This document shows, piece by piece, positions 44,614 to 55,511 of a DNA stretch of 64,000 nt; position 1 is the stretch's first letter, and each line of letters opens with the position of its first letter. The notes beneath the pieces are model-generated. The model ran no database searches. It had not been told where the DNA came from and was given only the letters and a program-made list of their open reading frames with translations. The position numbers were made by a program, and so were the translations under genes. Source of the stretch: Fennellomyces sp. T-0311. Its lineage: Eukaryota; Mucoromycota; Mucoromycetes; Mucorales; Lichtheimiaceae. Where the stretch lies: the NCBI GenBank assembly GCA_025266875.1, contig JALLLT010000027.1:62001-126000 (forward strand). The letters are read 5' to 3'.

Positions 44614-45096
44614 TTCTTTGTGTCTTTGATGCGCAAAACAGAAATGGCGGGATTGGGGGTGTTTTTTGCGTTAAGGGGGAGCGAACAAGCGGAGGAAGTG
44701 GAGCTTTTCTATTAAAAACAATTTCTAGCGCTGTTTCTCTCTCTCGCTTTCCTTCTTTTCTCTCTCTTTCTCCACTCCTCTCTCATATTGCAATAGACCA
44801 CGGGCTCCTGTACATATTGCCGCTACTATTTGGTTATGACTATTCCTTTTGGCCACAACAACATCGTCTTCAGTGTTGAGTATTCTATTAACGTCGCTGC
44901 TGCGTCTTATATAATATCGTATCAAGCTCACTGAGCATTGTGCGTTTTGTGTGTTGTGGGGAGACCGACTCTTGCTCATCCGTGAGCGCTGGCTCCTTTA
45001 ATATTCGCTTATTACTTCTATCCGCCTCTATTTCTTGCTTCTTACTCTTTAACTCTATCCACCTGCCCTCCCAACGTCCAGCCAAGCCAACAAAGA
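44614..45096. promoter_or_regulatory. Divergent promoter region, pyrimidine-rich
   Basis: About 480 bp between the starts of the USP gene (minus) and the copper-fist gene (plus). It contains a strong CT-rich run near 44725-44785, typical of fungal core promoters. No gene seen. Confidence 0.45.
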
Positions 45097-45926
45097 ATGG
45101 TCTTTTACGATGGTGTAAAGTTCGCATGCCTCTCGTGCATCAGGGTTCGTAAAGGGGGGGTTGAAGAGCGCACGGGTTGGGGGCGATTGCAATTTTACTT
45201 ATTCCCGATCCAGGGCCACCGCTCGTCCAACTGCAACCATGTGGACCGCCCACTGCTGGAGGTCCGCAAGAAGGGACGGCCCGTCAGCCAGTGTGCCTAC
45301 TGTCGAGATCTACGCAAGACCAAACAGATCCACGCAAAGTGCGTCTGCAGTGGCAACAAACCTAAAGGTGGTTGTTTATCTCCTTTTTCTGGCCATTTTA
45401 TCCAATCCTGCGCTTGCTCACTCACTCACTCTCCCTCTGTCACATGTCACTAGCATCACCTACCAACTCTTGTCAAGACGAATGCACATGCAGTACGGAA
45501 AAGACCCAAGTCCTGCTCTCTTCCAAACGGCGAAAGTTATCGAATCCTGCGCCTGCAGCGCCCCAGCCTCCTCCCGCACCCACGGAGTTTGATATGCTGC
45601 TGGGTCCGCAGCAGCAGCAGCAGCAAGACGTTACATCGCTTCTTGACAGTATCGTGCCAGCCATGCCATCGTTTTGCGGCAGTCTGATGCCTCAACACAC
45701 TTGCCTGCCGCGCTCGCTGGATGCTCCGGCGGAGTCTGTCATGGTCACCATCACTCCCTTGTCGTGCACTTCCTCCATCAAGACAAGAATCGTCACCTGC
45801 TATTGCGGCGAGGGCTGCACGTGTCCTGGCTGCCTTGTCCATCATCAGAATTTTGAAACGTCATGTCCATCGTCCGCCAGCTCTTCATGTTACAACGGCT
45901 CCGATGATGAACAGTGTCACAAATAA
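45097..45926 (+). CDS. Copper-fist transcription factor, Mac1/Cuf1-like
   Basis: DNA-binding copper sensor. Three exons (45097-45144, 45214-45367, 45454-45926) give 224 residues. The N-terminal copper fist reads MVFYDGVKFACLSCIRGHRS, SNCNHVDRPLLEVRKKGRP and SQCAYCRDLRKTKQIHAKC, with the zinc and copper ligands in the family arrangement and the minor-groove KGRP motif. The middle part has a short polyglutamine run. Near residue 190 lies CYCGEGCTCPGCLVHH, a CxCx3CxCx2Cx2H cluster close to the REP copper-binding motif of Mac1 (CxCx4CxCx2Cx2H). That favours an activator of copper uptake inhibited by copper over an Ace1-type detoxification factor; this is inference. Confidence 0.92.
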
Positions 45927-46020
45927 AAGAAGAGTTAAATACGGTTCTTGTTTTTGCTTCTCCTTTTTTTTTCTTTGCTCTCTCTCTCTCTTTCCTCTTG
46001 CTTGTATACGCTTTCCCAAC

Positions 46021-46756
46021 ATGGTAATTTTAGTTCTTTTGCATAACAAGAAGCCGATGGAGATATTGACTGCTCTCTAGGCCGATCAACTTTCAAAAGA
46101 TGAAGTCGAAGAATTCAGGGCAGCGTTTGAACTGTTTGACAAAGTAAAAAGAAGAGCCATCTGGTTCTGTTTGGCCCACACGCATTGAAACATCCAAAAT
46201 AGGACAACAGCGGAACGATCGATGCCAAGGAACTTGGTGCCGTGATGAAGTCTTTGAATATGGAAGCTGGAGAGCTGCAACTGAAGGATATGATCCGGGA
46301 AGTGGATGCCGATGGCAGTGGCTCTATCGACTTTAAGGAGTTTCTCAGCATGCTGACCAGGTAAGCCACAACAACGGCCCGAAACATGGCGCATGGATGC
46401 TAACCGCAAACCGCTAGACAAAAGAACAGCGTCGACCGGAACCAAGAGTTGGCTGAAACCTTCAAAGTATTTGACGTGGATGGAAACGGTGTCATTTCGG
46501 CAAACGAGCTGCGAGACGTTATGAACAGCATAGGCATGTTATGCATACACTATTTGTGGTTCGCGTCATAACTGACATACATTTACAGGCGAGAAGATTA
46601 CGCAAGCAGAACTGGAGCAGATGATACAGGAAGCTGATATAAACGGTGATGGTAACATAAATTACGAAGAGTTCATGAAGATGCTGGTGAGAAAAAAAAA
46701 GAAGACATTCGTCATGTTAACACGGCTCTAACAAATCATTATAGGGAGCAAAATGA
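46021..46756 (+). CDS. Calmodulin
   Basis: Calcium sensor with four EF hands, 149 residues, the canonical length. Exons: 46021-46023, 46081-46143, 46203-46360, 46418-46533, 46589-46686, 46745-46756. Exon 1 is the ATG alone, an arrangement common in fungal calmodulin genes. EF-hand loops include the loop split at [44 protein letters not shown] and [13 protein letters not shown]. The fourth intron (46534-46588) starts with GC rather than GT; this keeps [17 protein letters not shown] in frame. The sequence is clearly diverged from animal calmodulin ([16 protein letters not shown]). It lies tail-to-tail with the SPX transporter, 66 bp between stops. Confidence 0.95.
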
Positions 46757-46822
46757 ACCAGTTTTTTTTTTCGTTTGTTTATTTCTATAGTTTGCGCAAG
46801 GTGTGCTGAATAAATAGTAGCG

Positions 46823-49340
46823 TTAAAAGCCCACCAAGGTCATTAAGCCATAACCGATCGTGGTAACGCAAACCATGCAAAATACGCTGGAAGGCACGCC
46901 GTTGCGTAGAAAGTCTTTGGTCTTCAAGTACGGCTTGCCCAGCTCGTTTTCTTGGGAAATGGCATTCATATTGGGGAACCCTGAAACTGGTAGCCCCATG
47001 GCAACGGAACACACAAATGCAGCTCCCTGTTATAAAAAAGGGCTATTGTTATTGTCTTTGCTACAAAAAACCGCAATGTTTTTCTTTACCATGACAAGCA
47101 GGCGTGGCCGTGGATCGGGCATTTCGGAACCCACTTCTGCAACAATGGGCAGAATAATCAGCGCCGCCACTGTATGGCTAATAAACGTCGCGATGCACAG
47201 GACGAGCAGACTGAACACCAGCAAGACCTCCAAAGTGGATAGCCCTTTGACCAAAGACTGGATATGGGATGCAATCGTATGCAGCAGTCCGGAGCTTTCA
47301 ACAGCCTTGCCAAGAACAATGCCACCCATGGCCAACATGATGACGGTCCACAGGAAATGGTTAAAGTCATCCTTCGTGAGCAGACCCGTACCAAAGAACG
47401 CCACAAGCGGAATTATTGCAATTACGCCCATATCACCCAGAATGTCCTCGAAAGAGTGCGCCATGCACCACAATGCAATCGTGACCAGAGTGATAAACAT
47501 GACATAAACCTGGGCAGGCGTGATTGGGTCGTGCGATGCGCGGATAGTATGGATCTGAGGAGTGTGCTTTTCTGGATGATAGTTGTACAGTAGCCACAGC
47601 CAGATAATTAGGTTACCAATCACGCACAGAGGCACGGCGATGATAAACCACTGTGCCCATGACGGCGGCGGCGACATGTTTTGGATGGCAATAATGTTTT
47701 GTGGCGACGAAATGGGAGATGCAATGCCACCGAGATTGGATGCCAGGGCAATTCCAAGAATAAGACATGATCCAAAGGTGGAATCGACGGGCAGCGTGCG
47801 CAAGATAGGCTAAAGGCATATGTCAAAACAAAATGCAAATTATCTCGCATGACTGTTTACCTGAATCAAGGAGAAGCACAAGACCGGTGCTGCAACATTA
47901 CTGATCCACATGCTGGCGATAGTAGCAACGAGCATATTGACGAGCAGAACACGGCTCGGGCGGGTTCCGGCCTTGGACAGCACAAACGTGGCCATGGCTT
48001 TGGCAATGCCGAATTTGCTGAGGGAAGCAGCAATGGCAAAGCCACCGAGCAGCAGCATGATGACAGGCGAAAACATACTGGCAAAGACCTGCTTGGTTGC
48101 TTCGGGTGCAGTCAGGCGCACCAAATCGGGCGACCGCATCACTCTGAGTGTCACCGTCAAAAACGGAATCAACATGGCGGTGGCGAACAGTGGCATTACT
48201 TCGGTGGCCCACATCATGCTTGCAAACACAAGGATGGCAAAACACCGGTTCTGCTCGACTTCAGGAAACAGCTCCACTTGAAACAAAAGGAGCAAAAACA
48301 CGGCGAGACTGGCGATCAAAGACACAACCTGCAGTATAATCTGCTTATCCACTAGCCCAATGAAACGCAGCTGCACCTTCTTATGCTCGCCTACACCGAC
48401 ACTTTGCACCTTCCGCTCCTGACCGATCATGTCACGCCACACAGTGTTGCGTTCCCACACAATGCGTTCGCGCAGATGCGACTTGAGCTCATCCACAGCT
48501 GCATCCAGGTCTCCGCCCGCCAAGCTCGCATAAGTCCGTTCCGTGCGTTGGATCCTGGCGTTCAGCTTTTGCTTTGTCGTTGTCCTGAACGGATATGCCT
48601 TGCTCACGTAGTTGCTTGTGTAGTATCGTTTCAGCTCATTGCCGGTAATCTTGTCGTACTTTTTGAGAATCTTGGCAAACGCCGTGGCGTTCAGTGAAAC
48701 AAACGACTTTAATTCGGACAGTAGGACGAACAGATCCACAGTATGTCGCTTGAGTTCGGCCTTGATCCCACCGTGGATCAGTGTAGCTTCGGGGTCAGTG
48801 TCGGCTGTGTTTTGAGAAATGATATTGGGTGGAAGATCGTCGACGAGCGATTCGCGTCGCGGAAAATCACTGCTGCTTCTTGAACGTCGATGGCTAGGTT
48901 GGTCGAGCGGGTTCTGGCTGACCGGGGCCGAGCCGGCAATGGGAATCGACGCATGGCTCTGCATATCGGCCATCAGGGTGTCCATTGCATCGTACAGCTC
49001 GGTCTCCTTCTTGGAGTAAAAGTTGACGATACGGTCGAGTGCCCGGTCCAGAGCTGAGATGAATCGGTCGTTATCCATGTCGTCTTCTTCCTGTAATAGT
49101 CCGGTGCGTTCGGTTGCTTCTTCGTCGGAACGTAAGGCGTGATGAGTGGCGACACGGTCTCGTTCAATTGAATAAACCAACTTTTTCAGGTTGGAGTAGC
49201 TAAAAAGACATTTTTGCACAACCGGTTGGTCTTCTTTAATTGCTCCCTATTGTTTACATCTTGTTTGTGTAAGCTTACGGCACATAATATTCGGCCCAAT
49301 CTGGCACTGCATTGAAGTGGAGTTGATGGGAAAACTTCAT
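46823..49340 (-). CDS. SPX-domain low-affinity phosphate transporter (Pho87/90/91 type)
   Basis: Plasma- or vacuolar-membrane phosphate carrier regulated through its SPX domain, which binds inositol pyrophosphates. Four exons (49340-49279, 49199-47861, 47809-47090, 47026-46823) give 774 residues. The SPX part opens MKFSHQLHFNAVPDWAEYYV, then YSNLKKLVYSIE, FISALDRALDRIVNFYSKKE and ILKKYDKITGN. The second half is a divalent-anion symporter (DASS) domain of about 12 helices, with NVAAPVLCFSLIQ, LALASNLGGIASPISSPQN (the SNxGG-type sodium/anion motif) and VSGFPNMNAIS near the end. Choice between Pho87, Pho90 and Pho91 orthology needs a tree. Confidence 0.95.
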
Positions 49341-49450
49341 CGAAAACAAGAATGGGGTAAGAGAAAAGGGGGGGAGAGGACGACCACACTCATTCGGATG
49401 ACCTTTAATGCTTTTCTGCTGAGAAACAAAAAAAAGGGGGGGATCATCTG

Positions 49451-50442
49451 TTATTGTTTCTTGTACACCTTTTCTGCTTTTCCTTGCTTCAGCGCTGCAT
49501 ATCGCGCAGCCGTAAACAAAAAATCGCTCAATCTTTATAGAAAACATCGAGTCAGATGGCATCAGGAACCTTCCAAAAGAAAAACAAAAACTTAACCTGT
49601 TGAGATAGATGCTCGTGCTGTCATCGCAGAGCCGGGCGCGGGTCAAGGGCTGGACCCGTCGTTCTGCCCTTCGACAAACTGACCTAGCAACATGCAAGCT
49701 GGCGCTGGCGCGACCGCCCGACTGGATATAAAGTTACCGGATAAGCGCTTGTTTCCTGACTTGCTTACTGCATTACTTACCGGCAATATGAACTGGGTTA
49801 GGCGAGGCAGCTCGGTATCCATGGCATCGATCCAGTGCTCCAGCTGCGCAACGTGTTTTCCCTCAGCATCAAATGCAGTGCGTGCTATCACAGATCGCAT
49901 ATGATTTAAGCTATTCGCGTGCAGAAATGTTTACGGCTGGAATTGATCTTTACCCAATCGCTGCTCGTTGGACTGCTCACGAGGGGTGGCAATGTTGGAC
50001 CCGATATCTTGTAAACAGCATTGGACCTGTTGCAAGAGTTATTTGTGTGTGTGTGTGTAGAAGCATGGCATGCACATGTATTTACCCACTGGATCTGTTC
50101 ACAGAGCCCCATCACATTGGATTGTTCTTCGCAGAATTCTAGTGCCAGCCTATTGCTTTTTCCTTTAGAATCATTCTATTTGTATGTGTGTTGGATAGTG
50201 TTACCCCAGGTGCGACGTCAGCTCATCCGTAGTGCCTGGAACGCGTTTCAATTGTTTGATCTTCCGAATGTTCTTCGCTTATGCACACACAACTTTACCA
50301 AGCGCTTCAAAGATCAGGTCATCCTTGTCACGGCGTTCGCCATTGTACAAACTCGACGTGCCTTTTGCCTTATTCGTCACTAACGCGTAGTCGTTTCATC
50401 AGTGTCATTACCCTTGTCGCCTGTCTTGGTGTAGATCTTCAT
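49451..50442 (-). CDS. Cob(I)alamin adenosyltransferase, PduO/MMAB type
   Basis: Makes adenosylcobalamin from cob(I)alamin and ATP, the cofactor of methylmalonyl-CoA mutase. Eight short exons (50442-50412, 50361-50299, 50235-50205, 50149-50086, 50026-49954, 49884-49781, 49721-49597, 49532-49451) give 190 residues. Signatures: MKIYTKTGDKGTSSLYNGER (ATP-binding N-terminus), ALGTTDELTSHLG, QDIGSNIATP, LEHWIDAMDTELPRLTQFIL, SGGRASASLHVARSVCRRAE and RLSDFLFTAARYAALK. The ATG directly precedes the TKTGDKG motif, so there is no mitochondrial presequence in this model. The start sits 61 bp from the Cox18 start. A gene for cobalamin use is expected in Mucoromycota but not in Dikarya. Confidence 0.92.
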
Positions 50443-50503
50443 CGTTTTAATAAAAGAAGTAAACGCGAACTAGAAAAAAAAGAGTCACTCTTTTATTTTA
50501 ACC
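50443..50503. promoter_or_regulatory. 61-bp divergent intergenic region
   Basis: Only 61 bp separate the start codons of the adenosyltransferase (minus) and Cox18 (plus), so the two genes must share core promoter elements or have promoters inside one another's 5' ends. No canonical motif stands out. Confidence 0.6.
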
Positions 50504-51399
50504 ATGCCTCGAATTCGTCCATTCTTCATTCGACAACCTCGACGGCCCGCATTTTCAGGTCAATTACCTTTCATTCTAGCAGCCAATGAATCCGTCATTC
50601 AAACTGTTCATGCTCAACTTCCTTGGTGGGCAACTATTATGGGCCTCACCGTTGTGCTTCGAAGCAGTCTGACCTTACCAATTGCGATATACCAACAGCA
50701 TAGCGTGGGCAAAATGATTCAATTGGCGCCAATGATACAGAGTTGGGGAAGCACGTTGCGGACACAGATAGCAAACGAATCCAAGCAAGCGGGATGGGGT
50801 TATGCCAAATACAACCTTACGCTCCAGAAGCAATATCGCAAAAAAGTCAATGAAATTTACAGTCATTACGGATGTCCTCGTTGGAAGCTCCTCACTTTGC
50901 CCTATATTCAAATACCTTTGTGGGTATCCATGTCGTTGACCTTGCGACATATGACTGGCTATCCGTTGCCATGGTACGGTCAGACATCCGATGGTCCCGC
51001 AGAGGGTCTAAGCGACGGTGGATTTGCTTGGGTTACGGATCTCACTGTTCCCGATCCCACAATGACCTTTCCTCTCCTGATAGGTGCTGGCACCTTGTTG
51101 AACGTAGAAGTAAGTTTTTGTTTGTTTTATTGAAATGAGTGCTTATAATTCTGAGCTAGTTGAATGCGTGGTTATCCAGGGACCGTGAGAAGACCACGGC
51201 ACAAAAGGGCATGACTAATGCAATGCGTATCTTGGCTGTGGCCTTTGTTCCTATCGCTGCTCACGCACCCATGACACTTGGACTCTATTGGTTTACATCC
51301 ACTTGGTACAGTGTGGCCCAAAACATCGCGTTCCGGATACCCAACGTGCGCACATTACTCAAGCTGCCACCTTTGAAGCCACAAAAATTAGAACAATAG
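50504..51399 (+). CDS. COX18: Oxa1-family mitochondrial insertase, Cox18 type
   Basis: Cox18 inserts the C-terminal tail of cytochrome oxidase subunit 2 across the inner membrane. Two exons (50504-51109, 51160-51399), 281 residues. The N-terminus RIRPFFIRQPRRPAFSGQLP is basic and Ser/Pro-rich, a likely presequence. The family core follows: LPWWATIMGLTVVLRSSLTL (helix 1), QKQYRKKVNEIYSHYGCPRW (basic loop), KLLTLPYIQIPLWVSMSLTL (helix 2), FPLLIGAGTLLNVELNAW and PMTLGLYWFTSTWYSVAQ. The LPWW start and lack of a long C-terminal ribosome-binding tail favour Cox18 over Oxa1. Its stop is just 17 bp from the stop of the GH17 gene. Confidence 0.9.
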
Positions 51400-51416
51400 A
51401 TATATATGTACATTTT

Positions 51417-52750
51417 TTATTCTTCAATTTCAACATCATTGCTATGAGTCCGTAAGGGTTCTGGCTGGATCACGGTATAGTTTCCCTTCTGCCATGAATT
51501 AACTTGGCACTTTGGTAAACGGGCATGTTTCAACTTTCTGTCCTTGTCAAACAATCCCCAATACGATTCCCGCGTTTCATTGAAGGCTGCCGTCTTCCAC
51601 GGTTGGTCCTTAAACTCGAACCAAAAATATGGCAGATTCCGTCTGTTGGCCTCGCATACAAAAGTCTCCAATAGAATACGTTGGTTATCGATTGACGGGA
51701 TGGCTGCTTGGACTGGTCTATCTTCTGGATGGGATGGCCAACCAATCTCGCTAATGATGGCCGGTTTCGCTTGGGTCTTGTTCATATCGAGCTGTTGCGC
51801 GATTTTCATGGTTGGATATTGGTCCACATCGTAATAGTATTGCCAGGTCCAGTTAGCTGCGTCTTCTACCAAAGTGCCTGCAAAGAATGGATGTACGTTG
51901 TCCATCACCGCGTCCTCCGCTGGTATTAGTAGCTTCAAATCGTTGATCTCGGTTGTGTACACAGGGATATTAGGGTAACCTTCTTGTTTTAGTTTTTTCT
52001 TGACGTCCTTGATCATTTGGATCAACTCATCTGTCATGATTTGTTTTCGAAACACGGCTTTTTTTTTATATAATTTTCTTGGATGTGAGCTAACAGCATT
52101 TTTGGAGATTACCCAATGCACTTACCTTCGTTGCCAACGGATACGCCAAGAATGTGATCGCTGCCATATTCCTTGAGTAATTTCAAAAAAGTATCGTATT
52201 GTCGCTTGTAAGTTGTGTTATTGCCATCAACCCACAAGGTCAAGACGACACCCATATTTGCCTTGAGTTGTTGAATGGCCTTGAATACCAAATGAGCTTG
52301 GTCGCAGTCCATGCCATAGAGACGGATTCGGGTTGTAAGTTGTTGCAAAATATTGATATCTTCTACAACATCCTGGTATTGTACTCCACAGTTCTCGCGG
52401 TACAGCGTACCATGCGGCGTATAGTCAATTCCATAGAACGACTGAGACAAGCGCGGATCCTTTTTGGTTTCATTGGCACTTGGCGGAGGTGGATGCTCTT
52501 CTGGTGGTACATCCTCGGGAATAGCTGTAGGCTCTGGCAGCGCCGCATTGCGTTCTGAATCATTGCCATTGAATCCGCCAAACAGTTGTGGTAGAACCAC
52601 AAGCGCAATAACAATGATCAGAATGACAAAAAAGATGGTTCCTTTGACAATGTACGCTGCACGTTTGCTTCCACAGCACTTGGCATTGGATGTCTTGCCT
52701 TCTTCTTCATCTGGCCTTTCGCCGTAGGGTTGTTTCTCGTTTGTTTGCAT
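51417..52750 (-). CDS. GH17 beta-1,3-glucanase, type II membrane protein
   Basis: Glycoside hydrolase family 17 cleaves or remodels beta-1,3-glucan in the wall. Two exons (52750-52126, 52057-51417), 421 residues. A cytosolic N-terminus with NAKCCGSKRAAYIVKG leads into one helix (TIFFVILIIVIALVVLPQLF), then a Pro/Glu-rich stalk and the catalytic domain: FYGIDYTPHG, TTRIRLYGMDCDQA, GVVLTLWVDG, LGVSVGNEAVFR (acid/base Glu in VGNE) and PAIISEIGWPS (nucleophile Glu in SEIGWP). The domain ends with FKDQPWK and YWGLFD. The N-terminal anchor in place of a signal peptide matches the fungal membrane-bound subclass. The cysteines next to the helix could be lipidated. Confidence 0.93.
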
Positions 52751-53013
52751 GATCTGTTTGGTCTTGAAAAAGATGCGAACATTTATCGTTTTTCCCGAAG
52801 TCTGAATATATATATGATGTTTCACTTCCTGGGAACTGACCGAGGCGAGTTTGATTGAAAGCCTAGTAGGTTTTATTTCATCGATGCCATCATCATGGTG
52901 GGGTAAATTACAGAAAAGAAAAAAGAAGAGGAAGGGAATATAATGATAAGTAGTATGCAAAATAGGTTGGCGGATTTTTTTTTAGTGTACTAAGTGTTGT
53001 GGTTGTGTGTTAT

Positions 53014-54396
53014 CTACAGTTCGTCCTTGACGTGACGCTTGACTTCTTCCTCCTTTACTGGTTCTTCTTCCTTCTCAACTGGAGCCTCTTCGGCATCAAG
53101 ATCAATCACAACCTCTTCTTGCTCAACTTCTGGCTTGACCTCTTCCTCTTCTTCAACCAAGTCCTTTTCCTTAGCGGCTTCCTGCTCATCAAAAGCCTTC
53201 TTTGCTTCCTTCTCCTTCTCGGCCAATTCAAGGGACTCGTCACGGATCTTCTTGGCTTCCTCAATATCGTCGGTCACGAGGATATTGTCAAAGGCAGTGC
53301 CCGACTTGACTTGCCACAAATCGAAACCAAGGTTGGCAAAGCTGTATGCATAGATTTCATTGTCGACCTTGTAATCGGGGTTGTCAATTTCAGGGTGGAC
53401 CCAGGCGCCCTTGTATTCTGGGTTAGCGATACGCTTAGGTGACCAGGGACCTTGGTATTCAGGGTTAGGAATGCTGTATCGAAACGTTTAGCGGCATGAC
53501 TCAGATGATTAAAGCACGTGATGAAGAATACTTACGAAGGAGCTTCCCATTCACCGTCCATGTCATCGTCCCAATCTTCAGGCTTGGTGGCTTCAGGATC
53601 AGCAATGAATTCTGGAATATCGTCGTAGCCTTCGGGCTTCTTGTCCTCAGGGTCATCAATCTCAGCTTCATCAACCCAGTCTTCTGGCTTCTTGGCCTCG
53701 GGATCCTTGATGGTCTTTGGTGGCAAAAAGTCCCAGTCTTCGACCAATTCACCAGCAGCCTTCTCTTCACCGTCAACAAGGACTTGGTAAGTCTGGTTAG
53801 GCTTAATGATGAGCGTGTAGGTGTGAGTGAACAGATCCTTGGGAGCGGACACGGTCTTCTTGAGGTCATGGTTCTTGCCATTGTAGTTCAAAATAGCATG
53901 GACCATGGCCTTGCTGCCGCAAAAGTCAGGACCAAACATGATGTTGTATTCACTGTCGCCATGGAAGTTGTTGGGGTCGAACTTGTCAGAGAAAAGCTAC
54001 ACGTAATAACGATTAACATCTACGTAAATACGCGACTAAAAACACGCGTCATATATTTTTTTCTACCTTCAAGTAGCTGCCACCGCAATCAATGCTTTGG
54101 TCATTCTTGACATCGAATTGGATGACAAGATCCTTGTCCTTGTTTTCAAAAGGCTTAATGGGTGCAGACACGGAGTAAAATCGGTAGTCTTCAGTCGTTC
54201 GCAGACCAGCACTCTTTTCTTCGTCAGCGAACCATGTGCCAGGTGACACGGTCAGCTTGCCCAAGTCTTCGCGGTGCGAAGAGACCGTCCAGCGATCCTT
54301 CCAGCCCTCGTTGTCCGAGAAGGTTTCGTGCAAGAAGATTTCAGCAGAGGCGACGGCAGCCAAACCAAGGACGGTGGACAAGGTAAACACTTTCAT
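53014..54396 (-). CDS. Calreticulin
   Basis: Soluble ER chaperone for glycoproteins and a calcium store. Three exons (54396-54067, 53996-53536, 53473-53014), 416 residues. A signal peptide (MKVFTLSTVLGLAAVASA) is followed by EIFLHETFSDNEGWKDRW and the lectin domain with SIDCGGSYLK and EYNIMFGPDFCG. The P-domain repeats IKDPEAKKPEDW, IDDPEDKKPEGY and IADPEATKPEDW are followed by the second repeat set, IPNPEYQGPW and IDNPDYK. After a short helix the C-terminus is acidic and ends VKDEL, an ER-retention signal. The absence of a membrane helix separates it from calnexin. The promoter has UPR-type elements. Confidence 0.96.
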
Positions 54397-54461
54397 GACA
54401 GCAAAAAAAAGGTATAAAGGGTGAAAAAGGAACAAGTTATGCGGGGTTGAGTACGTGCCCT

Positions 54462-54551
54462 CCTTTATATACTGGCACAGCCCTTTGACGTGGCACGTTC
54501 ACGAATTCAAGCCAATCCAGCAATGCCAGCTGAGTGGCACCGTTTGATTGG
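54462..54551 (-). promoter_or_regulatory. Calreticulin promoter with ER-stress-type elements
   Basis: Read on the gene's strand, there is a CCAAT followed by nine bases and CCACT (54551-54533), one base off the ERSE consensus CCAAT-N9-CCACG. A CCACGTCA (54493-54486; TGACGTGG on the plus strand) matches the UPRE/XBP1-Hac1-type core. A TATATAAA box lies at about 54471-54464, some 70 bp from the ATG. A second CCAAT-N9-CCAGC sits on the plus strand at 54512. These sites suggest unfolded-protein-response control. Confidence 0.5.
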
Positions 54552-54791
54552 CTGTGATCCAGCGTCAAAGTACCTGTGAGCAAGAATCATTGGTAGTACA
54601 CCTACTTCTTTTGTGTATACCTTTTCCCGTCCCTCCCACTTGTTCCTTTGTGTATCTCTTTTAAATAGGCTGAAAAAATTCTGTGATTGTTCAACGTTGT
54701 GTCTACGTTTTGATCCAATAAAGTGCCAAGGAATTTCAACACTACCCGTTATTGGAGTTGCCATGGGAATGCGTTTCAATTGAATTTTTAT

Positions 54792-55371
54792 TTAGTTGTC
54801 AACGACCAACTTTTGCATGCCAACCGACATAGTTTCTGGCAAACTGGGCACCGGGCGACGATTGACAGGGTCTACAAAGACATGAGTGAATCCGCCCACG
54901 ACACTGGCTTCCTCGTTGTCGTTCTCAAAGATACCGACACGGTAAGTGACGCTGGAACGACCCATTTTAGTGATGCTCAGGCCGGCATGCAGGAGATTTG
55001 GGTATGACGCGGGTGCATAGAAATTAGCGGAGGATGCGATGACAAGTCCAATCGGTCGAGTTTTCGTGGCGTCTTGTGGGTCCAGCCCGCAGTTGCGTAT
55101 CAGATATTCATTCACAACAGTGTCAATATAAAAATAGTAAATCGAGTTGTTGATATGGCCGTACTGGTCATTGTCGCTCCACCTTATTGTATCAGTTAGA
55201 TAAACGTAAGCAAGCTGTTTGACTGCCAATGTCGAAAACCACACACACACACCTCGATTGAATAGGTAAAAAGTACTTGTAATTGCTACGATCTCGGAAT
55301 GTGGGCGGTTTGGCAGCTGCCTTGGTGCTCATATGGCGAGCTACTTGAGCTAATCGTGCCTGGCTACTCAT
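54792..55371 (-). CDS. Hot-dog acyl-CoA thioesterase (4HBT type), probably mitochondrial
   Basis: Small thioesterase that hydrolyses an acyl-CoA. Two exons (55371-55253, 55182-54792), 169 residues. The N-terminal segment MSSQARLAQVARHMSTKAAA is basic and Ser/Ala-rich, a likely mitochondrial presequence. The catalytic motif spans the splice, SRWSDNDQYGHINNSIYYFY (Asp of DxDxxGHxNN), followed by SSANFYAPASYP, MGRSSVTYRVGIFE and GGFTHVFVDP. The substrate cannot be inferred. Confidence 0.9.
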
Positions 55372-55511
55372 GGCAAAGGTAACAGGAGAATGGCGAGATC
55401 GTCTGGACAGAAACAAACAGCTTTAAGTAAGCATTTTTGCGGAAGTCAAAGTTGCATGTGAACGAATCAATATGGATTATGCAATGAAGAAATACAAAAG
55501 TAAGAAGTACA

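Noticed and set aside
52751..52960. In-frame extension of the GH17 protein upstream of 52750
   Set aside because: Would add 70 residues before the cytosolic tail and membrane helix. The ATG at 52750 gives the normal topology.
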